Positions 9,258 through 17,320 of a stretch of 56,220 bases of DNA are shown piece by piece (position 1 is the first letter of the stretch; the number at the start of each line of letters is the position of its first letter). The notes under the pieces are model-generated. The model was not told the DNA's origin. It made no database searches and was given only the letters and a program-made list of their open reading frames with translations. The DNA comes from Spirochaetaceae bacterium (GTDB taxonomy: Bacteria > Spirochaetota > Spirochaetia > DSM-27196 > SLAA01): positions 1-56,220 of the forward strand of contig REEM01000120.1 in assembly GCA_007695055.1 (NCBI GenBank), in the 5' to 3' direction. The position numbers were made by a program, and so were the translations under genes.

Positions 9258-10685
9258 TTAGTCGTTGCTGGAGAAAATTCTCTGGAGTCGCTCCGCATCA
9301 AAGCGAACCCGCAAATTCTTCTCCTGAGTTGGTATAACAAGCCCAAGCGCGCCGTGCTTAGCCCGCCTCAAGTGTTTGACCTGGGTGTAGTATAACTCAA
9401 CCGTCTGTTCTCCGCGCGCCTTGCTATAGTGAATTGCCAGTTGACCGGCATCTATGAGCACCTCAAGTGGCACACTCTTACCAGGTTGCTGTTTGACAAA
9501 GACGTATCCACCGGGGTAGTCACGAGCGTGTAGCCAGGTGTCGTTTCCACGCACATAGCGGCGCAACAGCCCGTCGTTCTCACGAGCATTACGTCCTACA
9601 AGGATAATGAAATCTCCGGAGAAAAACCGCAATCCGGGGCGTTGTTCCTCGGCGGCCGACACACTGCGGTGTTCGGATCTGACGGTGGGTTGCAGCTCAG
9701 GCGGGACGCGACCCTGAGTGAGCTCAAAGGCGTACTGCTTAAGCTTTTCTTCCTCTTTCGCAACTAAGCTGAGTTCCTGGTTTGCATGCTCGGACGTCGC
9801 ACGGAGTCGTTTCGCCCGGTCATAGAGCTTTTCTGCCGTTGCGTACGGGGGAATGTGTGGATCTAGAGGAATGCGGAGCTGGTTTCCCTGTTCATCCTCG
9901 GTGAGCAGCTCTACCGCGCCGGTCTGGACAAGGTGTTGGTTACCCATAATGGTGTCGGCCTGTCGCTTGAGCTGATTGTAGTCCTCGGTGGAGTTGAGGC
10001 GTTCCTCCGCCTTAGCTCTCCGGCGCATGGCCTCGGTTTGCAGTTCCTCAAGCCTACGCTCAGCCCGAGCACGAACGGCGTCTGGACCCTCTCGCAGTGG
10101 CGCCGAGTCCAGATCCGCGTACAGTTCCTCAATAAAACGGTTGTACCCGTACTGGCCGCCCGGGTCTGACCGGAGGGCAAAGCGTTCTGATTTAGCAAAG
10201 CCTGCCGATAGATCCTCTAAATGGGAGTCCGGAAGCTGGAAAAGGCCCCCGGAGACCTCGTTACGTTTTGGGCGCCGGAAGTAGGCGTCAACAATGGTGT
10301 TGTCCTCTGTCGTCAGGAGCACATTCGCGGCACCACTCCAGAGGCGGATCCAGAGCACGCCGCGCTCCTCGGCACGCTGATAGGCAATGCGAACAATGCG
10401 TTCACGGTCATACTGATATGCGGAGAGAATGCGAGCTCCTTTGAGCCTGGAGCTGAGAAGCGAGGCAAAGCGCTGCTGGGTTTTTGGTTTTTTAACACCC
10501 TGCTGAACTGCGTGGAAGCGAACAACACCCGACTTCAGTACTGCAACTACCTGAAACGCCTCGCCAGGGCGATAGAGGTCAAGCACCAGGCGCGAAAAGT
10601 CCGGTTGGACAATGCGTTGGATGAAGGCTCCTCGGAGATGGAGCTCACCAAGAACGGTGTGGATCTCTCGCCAGTTCAGGGACAC
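9258..10685 (-). CDS. NFACT family protein, RqcH-like (ribosome quality control)
   Basis: The order is an NFACT-N domain (about 1-200), a helical coiled region (about 195-330) and a C-terminal NFACT-R domain (about 355-470) with GRNARENDGLL and WLHARDYPGGYV, the family hallmark. In RqcH such proteins bind stalled 50S subunits and tRNA-Ala to add alanine tails. The Asp-Arg pair known to be needed for tRNA recruitment in B. subtilis RqcH appears present as YDRERIVR (D93, R94). At 475 residues it is about 100 shorter than B. subtilis RqcH, mainly in the middle. The start is GTG at 10685, overlapping the folC stop by 10 bp. Older annotations call this family fibronectin-binding protein A. Confidence 0.88.
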   Translation of the reverse strand: MSLNWREIHTVLGELHLRGAFIQRIVQPDFSRLVLDLYRPGEAFQVVAVLKSGVVRFHAVQQGVKKPKTQQRFASLLSSRLKGARILSAYQYDRERIVRIAYQRAEERGVLWIRLWSGAANVLLTTEDNTIVDAYFRRPKRNEVSGGLFQLPDSHLEDLSAGFAKSERFALRSDPGGQYGYNRFIEELYADLDSAPLREGPDAVRARAERRLEELQTEAMRRRAKAEERLNSTEDYNQLKRQADTIMGNQHLVQTGAVELLTEDEQGNQLRIPLDPHIPPYATAEKLYDRAKRLRATSEHANQELSLVAKEEEKLKQYAFELTQGRVPPELQPTVRSEHRSVSAAEEQRPGLRFFSGDFIILVGRNARENDGLLRRYVRGNDTWLHARDYPGGYVFVKQQPGKSVPLEVLIDAGQLAIHYSKARGEQTVELYYTQVKHLRRAKHGALGLVIPTQEKNLRVRFDAERLQRIFSSND

Positions 10686-12016
10686 AGGGGCGCACCTTCC
10701 AGAGCTGTCAGTAAGGGCCGAAACTCACCGGCAAGAAAGAACGAACCCAGGATAAGAATAGGAAGTCCGGACTCACCTGCCGAGGCTAAGGCGGCGTGAG
10801 GCTCTTCTATGAGCTCCGCGTCGCGTCCCATGCTGACACACAGGGCGCGGATTGCCTCCGGATTGCTCGGTCGGAAGCGTCCAGGGCGCGAAATAATAAC
10901 CCGCGTAAACTGACTGGGCAGGCGCGCGAGCATGCCCTGAATGTCCTTACCCTCGACCGCGCCAAAGATGAGGGTTGCCTGCCCCGGAAACACCTCGCCA
11001 AAGGTTTCATATACCGAGTTCACCGAGTCCGACGTGTGTGCACCATCTAGCATGACCGGTGGAGCTGTGAGAAAGAGCTCGCCGCGGGCAGGCAGGCGTG
11101 CCGCGGCCAAACCGGCCTCAATACAAGCGGTGGAAAGCTCGGGTCTGAGGCTCGTCACGGCCAAGGTAGCGAGTGCGGCGTTCTGAGCCTGAACCCGGCC
11201 CCGCATCTGCAAACGAGTGCGAATATGAATCTCGGGATCCTGAAGGACAATCTCTATGAGGTCACCCGAGATATCCGAGCTACGACTCAGTGTCTTGAGC
11301 CGTGGGGCAAGAAAGCTGAGTGGTGCGGCACCTTCCTCGGCACGGCGGCGAATAACCGCCTCGGCCTCTGGTCGCAGGTCAGCCGCAACTACCGGAATGC
11401 CGTCCTTAATGATTCCCGCCTTCTCAGAGGCAATTTCGGCAATAGTGGTGCCCAGGTACTCGGTGTGCTCAAGCTCAATGGGTGTGATAACGACCAACTC
11501 TGGCAGCACCAGGTTGGTAGCATCGAGCCGGCCTCCAAGGCCGGTTTCAACCACAACACGGTCAAGACCGGCCTCTGCGAAACACAGAAAGGCGGCCAGG
11601 GTGAGAGCCTCAAAAGTGGTTGGCCTATACTCAATCTGGGCTTGGCGGAACTCCTGGCGTAGAACTCGCAGTATGGGCAGCAGCAACTCCATGGGCGCAG
11701 GCTCGCCTTGAATGCATATTCTCTCGCGATAGGAAGTAATATGTGGCGAGGTGTAGCGCCCAACTGTCTCACCACCAGCTCTCAGAACAGCGTCAGTCAT
11801 AGCCGCAGTCGAGCCTTTGCCCTTGGAGCCTGCAATGTGCACGGCACGGAAGCGCTGCTGAGGATTACCAAGAATACCCAGCCAGCGTTCCATTCGCTCG
11901 AGGCGGTAGTGCCGTGTTTTGGCACCACCGCCATGCTCAAGGTTCGTGAAGGACTCGAACTCGTTGAAGATTGAGTCGAGTTCGGCGAACTGATCCTCGC
12001 GTCCCTTGGTTTTCAC
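10676..12016 (-). CDS. folC: Folylpolyglutamate synthase / dihydrofolate synthase
   Basis: Adds glutamate to dihydropteroate and to reduced folates. The ATP loop GSKGKGST is at about residues 63-70, followed by SPHITSYRERI, the Mur-ligase-fold ETGLGGRLDATN motif (about 160) and ITPIELEHTEYLG. The C-terminal domain carries LDGAHT and IFGAVEGKD, as in FolC. 446 residues is normal. The start is GTG at 12016, directly adjacent to the hisD TAA stop, and the end overlaps the NFACT gene by 10 bp. Being a relative of MurD, it could be confused with it, but LDGAHT and SPHI assign it to FolC. Confidence 0.94.
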   Translation of the reverse strand: MKTKGREDQFAELDSIFNEFESFTNLEHGGGAKTRHYRLERMERWLGILGNPQQRFRAVHIAGSKGKGSTAAMTDAVLRAGGETVGRYTSPHITSYRERICIQGEPAPMELLLPILRVLRQEFRQAQIEYRPTTFEALTLAAFLCFAEAGLDRVVVETGLGGRLDATNLVLPELVVITPIELEHTEYLGTTIAEIASEKAGIIKDGIPVVAADLRPEAEAVIRRRAEEGAAPLSFLAPRLKTLSRSSDISGDLIEIVLQDPEIHIRTRLQMRGRVQAQNAALATLAVTSLRPELSTACIEAGLAAARLPARGELFLTAPPVMLDGAHTSDSVNSVYETFGEVFPGQATLIFGAVEGKDIQGMLARLPSQFTRVIISRPGRFRPSNPEAIRALCVSMGRDAELIEEPHAALASAGESGLPILILGSFFLAGEFRPLLTALEGAPLCP

Positions 12017-13327
12017 TTAGGTGAGCGACTCGTTGCGCCGGCGTAAAGCCGCGGCATGGGTGTAAAAGCCCTCATGGTCCGCCAACCGCACTACATGTTT
12101 CTGCATGGCTTTCTGGGCGTCTTCTGAGATGTAGACCACCGAGGACATCTTCTGAAAGTTATGCACCGATACCGGAGAGTGGGTGCGAGCATTGCCGCCG
12201 GTGGGTAGCACAGCATTGGCTCCTGCTGCATAGTTCGCGAGCGAAAACGCTGCATGCTCACCCAAAAGAATTTCTGACGCATTGCGAATGAGGCTAAGGG
12301 TTTGGAAAGGATCCCTGGTCTGAATCTGGAGGTGTTCAGGAGCAAACTGATTGACAATATCGGCCGCTTCTCGGAGATCCTCCGCAATGAGAATACCACC
12401 GTAGCCGGTGAGTACATCGGTCAAAAATGTGCGTCTTGGCTCGGGGGCATCGGCTACCATGTCGGGGACAATGGCCGCAACCGCCTCGGCCAGAGCCGTG
12501 CTGTGAGTGACCAGAATTGCCGAACTGTCCGACCCATGCTCGGCCTCTATGAGTAGATCCAGCGCCACCTTCCATGGGTCTGCCTGTTCGTCAGCCAACA
12601 CAATGGACTCTGACGGACCCGCTGGCATGCCAATATCAATCTGCCCGGATAAAAGGCGCTTGGCCGCGGTTACATACATGCTGCCTGGTCCTTCGAGCTT
12701 GAGAACCTTTGGAATGGTCTCGGTGCCAAAGGCGAGCGCGGCAATGGCCTGTGCGCCGCCCACACGATACACCTCATCAACGCCACACAGTCGCGCAGCG
12801 TAAAGTGAGGCTGGATCAACCGTGCCGTCGGGGAGGGGTGGTGTGACAACTACTATGCGCGGTACGCCAGCAATCTTGGCTGGGACGGCTAACATGTACA
12901 GCATAGAGGGAAAACTACCGCGTCCGCCCGGCACATACAGGCCGACCGAGTCTATGGGCGTAAACCGCTCTCCGCCGATAATTCCGGGCCGTATCTCCTG
13001 CATCGACATTGTTGTGCTGTGCTGTGGTTCATGATAGCGCCGAACGTTCTCTACCGCGTATCGGAGTGCCTCCTTGACCTCTTCCGGGAGCTGCGACTCG
13101 GCGGTCTCAAACTCCGCATCGCTGACGCGGAGCCCAAGGTGCGAGAGATCGGCCTTGTCAAAGCGCTCGGTGAGGCGTAAAAGTGCTTGATCTCCCTCGG
13201 CGCGCACCATGTCTATGAGCTCTTGTATCTGCGGCATTACAGCGTTGATATCTTGTTCCGATCTGGCCAAAAGTCGTTCACGGTCTTCGTCCGAAATCTC
13301 TTTCCATCGGCGCATCGCAATCTGCAT
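12017..13327 (-). CDS. hisD: Histidinol dehydrogenase
   Basis: Catalyses the last two oxidations of histidine synthesis (L-histidinol to L-histidine). Family features include SVGLYVPGGRGSFPSML, the PAGPSES loop, the zinc/active-site AEHGSDS motif and APEHLQI near the C-terminus. I place the start at ATG 13327 because TTGGAGGG lies just upstream; an in-frame ATG at 13351 would add eight residues lying across that ribosome site. About 436 residues is typical. It leads the eight-gene minus operon, and no other his gene is in the window, so it is separated from the rest of the pathway. A good promoter lies at 13365-13393. Confidence 0.95.
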   Translation of the reverse strand: MQIAMRRWKEISDEDRERLLARSEQDINAVMPQIQELIDMVRAEGDQALLRLTERFDKADLSHLGLRVSDAEFETAESQLPEEVKEALRYAVENVRRYHEPQHSTTMSMQEIRPGIIGGERFTPIDSVGLYVPGGRGSFPSMLYMLAVPAKIAGVPRIVVVTPPLPDGTVDPASLYAARLCGVDEVYRVGGAQAIAALAFGTETIPKVLKLEGPGSMYVTAAKRLLSGQIDIGMPAGPSESIVLADEQADPWKVALDLLIEAEHGSDSSAILVTHSTALAEAVAAIVPDMVADAPEPRRTFLTDVLTGYGGILIAEDLREAADIVNQFAPEHLQIQTRDPFQTLSLIRNASEILLGEHAAFSLANYAAGANAVLPTGGNARTHSPVSVHNFQKMSSVVYISEDAQKAMQKHVVRLADHEGFYTHAAALRRRNESLT

Positions 13328-13364
13328 AGTATTCCCTCCAAGGTATCCCAATGGTTAATAATTG

Positions 13365-13393
13365 ATCGTATAGAGTCGACTGCCCGTGGTCAA
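13365..13393 (-). promoter_or_regulatory. Sigma-70 type promoter of the hisD operon
   Basis: On the minus strand TTGACC (13388-13393), a 17-bp spacer and TACGAT (13365-13370). Transcription would start near 13358, giving a leader of about 30 nt that contains the hisD Shine-Dalgarno sequence. This is the only clear promoter I see for the eight genes down to add. Confidence 0.6.
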
Positions 13394-13409
13394 GCTACCG
13401 GCGGTGTTG

Positions 13410-13438
13410 TTGCCTTTTTCGTCCGCTTAGGGTAGCCT
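13410..13438 (+). promoter_or_regulatory. Weak candidate promoter of fabV
   Basis: TTGCCT (13410-13415), a 17-bp spacer and TAGCCT (13433-13438) is the best plus-strand match between hisD and fabV. The -10 is poor (3/6), so this is tentative. It would leave a leader of about 32 nt that holds GGGAAGG upstream of the ATG. Confidence 0.3.
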
Positions 13439-13477
13439 GTTGCATTAACCAATTTTCTACTGGGAAGGTAAGCAAAA

Positions 13478-14647
13478 ATGATCGTTAAACCAATGGTTCG
13501 GAACAACATATGCATGAACGCACACCCTGTTGGATGTAAGGAGTTTGTTCATCGTCAAATAGAGTACGTTAAGTCTCAGCCTAAGGTCGACGGGCCTAAG
13601 CGTGTGCTCATTATAGGTTCGTCTGGTGGTTACGGTCTCGCGTCGCGCATAGCATTTGCCTTTGGCTCGGACGCCGACACAATTGGTATTGCCTACGAGC
13701 GCGGTCCGGTTGGAAAACGCACCGGTACGGTTGGTTGGTACAGCACGCACGCCTTTGACCAGTTTGCAGAGGAAGCCGGTCGCAAGAGTATATCCTTGTA
13801 CGGCGACGCCTTCTCACACGAGATGAAAGCGGCGACAATCAAGCGGCTCAAGGCTGAACTTGGACAGGTCGATCTCGTCATCTACAGCCTTGCCGCTGGC
13901 GTACGCACCGACCCGGACACCCACGAACAGTATCGGAGTGCGCTCAAACCACTTTCTAAACCATATGTGTCCAAAAGCATAGATCCACTGAACTCGGAAA
14001 TCACGACTGTCCGTATAGAGCCCGCTTCCAAAGCCGAGGTGGAGTCTACGGTTCGCGTTATGGGCGGCGACGACTGGAACATTTGGCTGGACAAGCTCAT
14101 TGAGGCTGACGCCCTTGCTCCGGGGGCCCAAGCTATTGCTTATTCCTACATCGGCCCTGAGCTTACCAAGCCGGTCTATCGTGACGGAACAATTGGTGCG
14201 GCAAAGGATCATCTAGAGGCCACCGCGCATACCCTGAACAGTCGCCTCAAGGAAGCCATTGGTGGCTCGGCGTATGTTTCGGTCAACAAGGCCGTTGTGA
14301 GCCGCGCGAGCGCAGTTATTCCGGTTGTACCTCTGTATTTTGCACTCCTGTTCAACGTCATGAAAGAAAAGGGCCTGCACGAGGACTGTATTGAGCAGAT
14401 GTATCGCTTACTTTCCGAACGACTATGCACCGGCGAACAGGTTCCGGTGGACGAACAAGGTCGCATACGCCTAGACGACTGGGAGATGCGTGAGGATGTG
14501 CAGGAAGAAGTTACCCGGCGTTGGGACCTGGTGAACTCCGGGAACGTAGACGAACTGGCCGATATTAGCGGATATCAACTGTCCTTCTTGAATATCCACG
14601 GCTTTGGCTTTGACAATGTTGACTACGATGCCGATGTAGAGATCTAA
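13478..14647 (+). CDS. fabV: Trans-2-enoyl-CoA/ACP reductase, FabV type (NADH)
   Basis: Reduces the trans-2 double bond of enoyl-ACP or enoyl-CoA in fatty-acid synthesis; the Treponema denticola member is a characterised trans-2-enoyl-CoA reductase. The NAD-binding loop GSSGGYGLASR is at about residues 48-58, and the FabV active-site signature Y-x8-K is Y234 and K243 within PVYRDGTIGAAK. 389 residues matches the family. The ATG at 13478 has GGGAAGG upstream. The gene is followed after 12 bp by ribonuclease Z and then the ABC transporter genes, so they may share a transcript. No other fab genes are nearby. Triclosan insensitivity is a known FabV trait but is not shown here. Confidence 0.96.
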   Translation: MIVKPMVRNNICMNAHPVGCKEFVHRQIEYVKSQPKVDGPKRVLIIGSSGGYGLASRIAFAFGSDADTIGIAYERGPVGKRTGTVGWYSTHAFDQFAEEAGRKSISLYGDAFSHEMKAATIKRLKAELGQVDLVIYSLAAGVRTDPDTHEQYRSALKPLSKPYVSKSIDPLNSEITTVRIEPASKAEVESTVRVMGGDDWNIWLDKLIEADALAPGAQAIAYSYIGPELTKPVYRDGTIGAAKDHLEATAHTLNSRLKEAIGGSAYVSVNKAVVSRASAVIPVVPLYFALLFNVMKEKGLHEDCIEQMYRLLSERLCTGEQVPVDEQGRIRLDDWEMREDVQEEVTRRWDLVNSGNVDELADISGYQLSFLNIHGFGFDNVDYDADVEI

Positions 14648-14659
14648 TTAACAAACTAT

Positions 14660-15595
14660 ATGAACATGGAAGCCTTTATTCTCGGGTGCGGCGGTATGAT
14701 GCCGCTTCCGGGACGCCATCTCACCTCAATGCTGTTGCGTCGCGAAGGTGATCTGTTCCTTTTTGATGCCGGAGAAGGCACGCAGGTCTCACTGCGCGCG
14801 CTGAACCTCAAGTGGAAAAAAATAAACGCTATCTTCATTTCACACACCCATGCCGACCACGTAACCGGTTTACCCGGAATGCTTATGCTCTCTTCTCAGG
14901 TTGACCGGAGTGAACCGCTCTACATTATTGGGCCACCGCGGGTGAAAGAGTATGTCGATACAGCCCGGCGAGTGCTTGATATGTACATTAATTACGATAT
15001 CGTTGTACAGGAAATCAAGGACCCTACGGTCGCGCAAACGGTATATGAGGGAGATGGGTTTAACGTTCGAGCAATTCCTCTACGACACACCAAGGTTTGT
15101 GTGGGCTATGTGCTGCAAGAGGACTCACGTCCAGGCGTGTTTTCTCCGGAGCAGGCGACAGCATTAGGGGTACCACGGGGTCCACAGTGGGGTCAGTTGC
15201 AACGGGGCGAAACCGTGGAGCTCGAGTCGGGCGCACAGGTTCAACCCGAACAGGTGTTAGGCGCAACTCGCCCGGGACGTAAGGTTTCATACGTAACCGA
15301 CAGCCTCTATCTTCCGAGTATCGTTCCTGAGGTTAAGAATTCTGATCTATTAATCTGTGAAGGAATGTTCCATGATGAGTTTAAGGAAAGCGCACACGAA
15401 AAGCGGCATATGACTGCCTCGGATGCCGGGCGCCTGGCGGCAGAAGCAGGGGTTCGAAAGGTGGGGCTTATTCACTACTCGCCCCGATATACCGACCGCC
15501 AGCTGAAAATTCTTCTGAAAGAGGCCCAAAATATCTTTCCAGCAAGTTTTCTTACCAGAGATCGCATGGTGCTTACGATACCCTACATTGAGTAG
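14660..15595 (+). CDS. rnz: Ribonuclease Z (tRNA 3' processing endonuclease)
   Basis: A metallo-beta-lactamase fold nuclease that matures tRNA 3' ends. The zinc-binding HTHADH motif is at residues 62-67, preceded by FDAGEGTQ (35-42). Later ligand motifs are RHTKVCVGYVL, then SYVTDS and a C-terminal HMTASDAGRLAAEAG with LIHYSPRY, all typical of RNase Z. 311 residues is the usual short-form length. A second ATG two codons downstream is a possible alternative start. It sits 12 bp after fabV and 6 bp before the ABC ATPase gene. Confidence 0.93.
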   Translation: MNMEAFILGCGGMMPLPGRHLTSMLLRREGDLFLFDAGEGTQVSLRALNLKWKKINAIFISHTHADHVTGLPGMLMLSSQVDRSEPLYIIGPPRVKEYVDTARRVLDMYINYDIVVQEIKDPTVAQTVYEGDGFNVRAIPLRHTKVCVGYVLQEDSRPGVFSPEQATALGVPRGPQWGQLQRGETVELESGAQVQPEQVLGATRPGRKVSYVTDSLYLPSIVPEVKNSDLLICEGMFHDEFKESAHEKRHMTASDAGRLAAEAGVRKVGLIHYSPRYTDRQLKILLKEAQNIFPASFLTRDRMVLTIPYIE

Positions 15596-15601
15596 ATATT
15601 C

Positions 15602-16600
15602 ATGATAGATGTACAAGATGTCTGTAAGAGCTACGGAAAACTCAGGGCTGTAGACCAGGTGAGTTTTTCCCTGAGTTCGCAGCGAGTTACCGGGTTGCTT
15701 GGTCCAAATGGAGCGGGAAAGACTACCCTCATGCGACTGCTGACCGGGTACCTGTATCCGGACGCTGGTGTGGTTCTCATTGACGGGATCGATATAGCGG
15801 TGCACCCAGCCCAGGCTCGGGCAAAAATTGGATACGTTCCCGAAAACGCTCCCCTGTACCCGGAATTAACGCCCTATGAGTTGCTGGAGTTTGTTCTGGC
15901 TGCCCGAGCGCGGTCAGCGGCCGCGCTCGGGCAGTCGACTATCCGCAAGCAAACAGGCCGTAGATTGCTCCGAAGGCACGGTCAAAGGGAACACATTGAG
16001 TCGGTCATTGAGAAGGTTGGCATTTCCGAGGTAAAGAGCCGAACTATAGGCAGTCTATCCCGCGGATATAAGCAGCGGGTGGCTGTTGGGGCGGCACTCA
16101 TAGCTTCACCACAGGTACTTGTTCTTGATGAACCTACCTCGGCCCTTGACCCGAATCAAACCCATGAAATGCGGCAGCTTATTCGTGAACTTGGACATGA
16201 TGCTACCGTACTTGTTTCAAGTCACGTGTTGAGTGAGATTGAGGCGGTTTGCAGTGATGCGGTCATACTGCATCGTGGCCGGGTTGTGGGTCGTGGCGAT
16301 ATAGCCAGCCTGCGGCGGGAGCTCTCAGCCGGTATAGGCGAACGCATTCGGGTTGCCTTTGACCCGGAATACAATGACGACATCCTGGTGGCACTGCGCT
16401 CCACGCCCGGCATAGCAGAGCTTGAGCCGGAACTGAACACCGGGGCGCTGCTGGTACGGCTGCAGCCGAACGCGGAGGGGCCCCAGGTGCTCTTTGATTT
16501 TGCCGCAAAGCAAGGACTCAAGCTCAAGAGGTTGGAACCCTTGGAGGGAGGCCTTGAGGAGGTCTTTCGAGTTCTTACGGCAGAGGAGGTGCTGCCATGA
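15602..16600 (+). CDS. ABC transporter ATP-binding protein (GldA-like)
   Basis: ATPase subunit of a Gld-type ABC system. Walker A is GPNGAGKT (34-41), the signature is SLSRGY (151-156), Walker B is VLVLDEP (172-178), and the switch histidine is in SSHVLSE. Compared with ordinary GldA-like ATPases there are about 20 extra residues between the helical-domain start and the signature (about 102-130, rich in R, Q and A). A perfect 14-bp inverted repeat lies in the DNA encoding the front of this insert. The stop overlaps the permease start as ATGA. The transported substrate is unknown. Confidence 0.9.
   Translation: MIDVQDVCKSYGKLRAVDQVSFSLSSQRVTGLLGPNGAGKTTLMRLLTGYLYPDAGVVLIDGIDIAVHPAQARAKIGYVPENAPLYPELTPYELLEFVLAARARSAAALGQSTIRKQTGRRLLRRHGQREHIESVIEKVGISEVKSRTIGSLSRGYKQRVAVGAALIASPQVLVLDEPTSALDPNQTHEMRQLIRELGHDATVLVSSHVLSEIEAVCSDAVILHRGRVVGRGDIASLRRELSAGIGERIRVAFDPEYNDDILVALRSTPGIAELEPELNTGALLVRLQPNAEGPQVLFDFAAKQGLKLKRLEPLEGGLEEVFRVLTAEEVLP
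15900..15934. repeat. Perfect 14-bp inverted repeat inside the ABC ATPase gene
   Basis: Arms CTGCCCGAGCGCGG and CCGCGCTCGGGCAG flank a 7-nt loop (TCAGCGG). It encodes residues about 100-111 at the front of an apparent insertion in the ATPase. It could be a small palindromic element fixed in frame, or a chance GC-rich hairpin. Confidence 0.8.
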
Positions 16601-17319
16601 ACGGTTTACTTGCACTGACGAGGAAAGAACTGCGCATACAGTTCTCAAGCCCTCCTATGTACATTGCAACCGCATTTCTCTTGAGCGCTGCCGCCATGTG
16701 GTTCTTTCTTGTTCACGGGTTTTTGGCACGCGACACCGCTACGCTGCGTGGGTATTTTGCGGCTATGCCCTTACTGTTGGTGCTGGTCATTCCGGCTCTT
16801 ACCATGAAGGGTTGGGCTGAGGAGTATCGACTTGGCACGTCTGAACTGCTGTTAACGCTGCCACTGCGTAGTGTGGAGTTGGTTGTGGGCAAGTATCTCG
16901 GCACGATGCTGATTGTACTGTGCATGTTGCTCCTCACCCTGCCAGTGGCCTTCTTGCTCATGCCGCTGGGGGAGTTCGATCTTGGGCAGATCGTGACCGA
17001 GTACATTGGAACTATTCTTATTTCGGGGACGGCGGTCGCTTTGGGCCTTTTCATTTCGGTGCTGTGTACGAACCAAAGTACTGCATTTACCGGTGCCGCT
17101 GGGCTCTTGCTGGTACTCACCCTTATTGGGCGCCTTGAGGTTCTCATTTCTTTGCCTGGGCCTCTTGCTGGCGTTTTACGGTATGTTTCATTAGACACTC
17201 ATTTTGACGGATTTGTCCGAGGTGTATTGGATTTTCGTGCGTTGTGGTACTACCTGTGGCTCACCTCTCTCTGCCTGTATCTGACCGCCGTGGTGTTGGA
17301 AGCCCGGAGGCGCGCATAG
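16597..17319 (+). CDS. ABC-2 type permease (GldF-like)
   Basis: Membrane subunit paired with the ATPase that overlaps it by 4 bp. About six hydrophobic segments are visible, beginning with MYIATAFLLSAAAMWFFL (about 20-37) and ending with LWLTSLCLYLTAVVLEARRR. The central SMKxWAEEYRLGTSELLLTLP-like region (here MKGWAEEYRLGTSELLLTLP) is the conserved cytoplasmic loop of ABC-2/GldF permeases. 240 residues is normal for GldF. The next gene starts 2 bp after the stop and encodes the GldG-like partner. Outside Bacteroidetes these systems are not tied to gliding, so the name signals homology only. Confidence 0.88.
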   Translation: MNGLLALTRKELRIQFSSPPMYIATAFLLSAAAMWFFLVHGFLARDTATLRGYFAAMPLLLVLVIPALTMKGWAEEYRLGTSELLLTLPLRSVELVVGKYLGTMLIVLCMLLLTLPVAFLLMPLGEFDLGQIVTEYIGTILISGTAVALGLFISVLCTNQSTAFTGAAGLLLVLTLIGRLEVLISLPGPLAGVLRYVSLDTHFDGFVRGVLDFRALWYYLWLTSLCLYLTAVVLEARRRA

Positions 17320-17320
17320 A

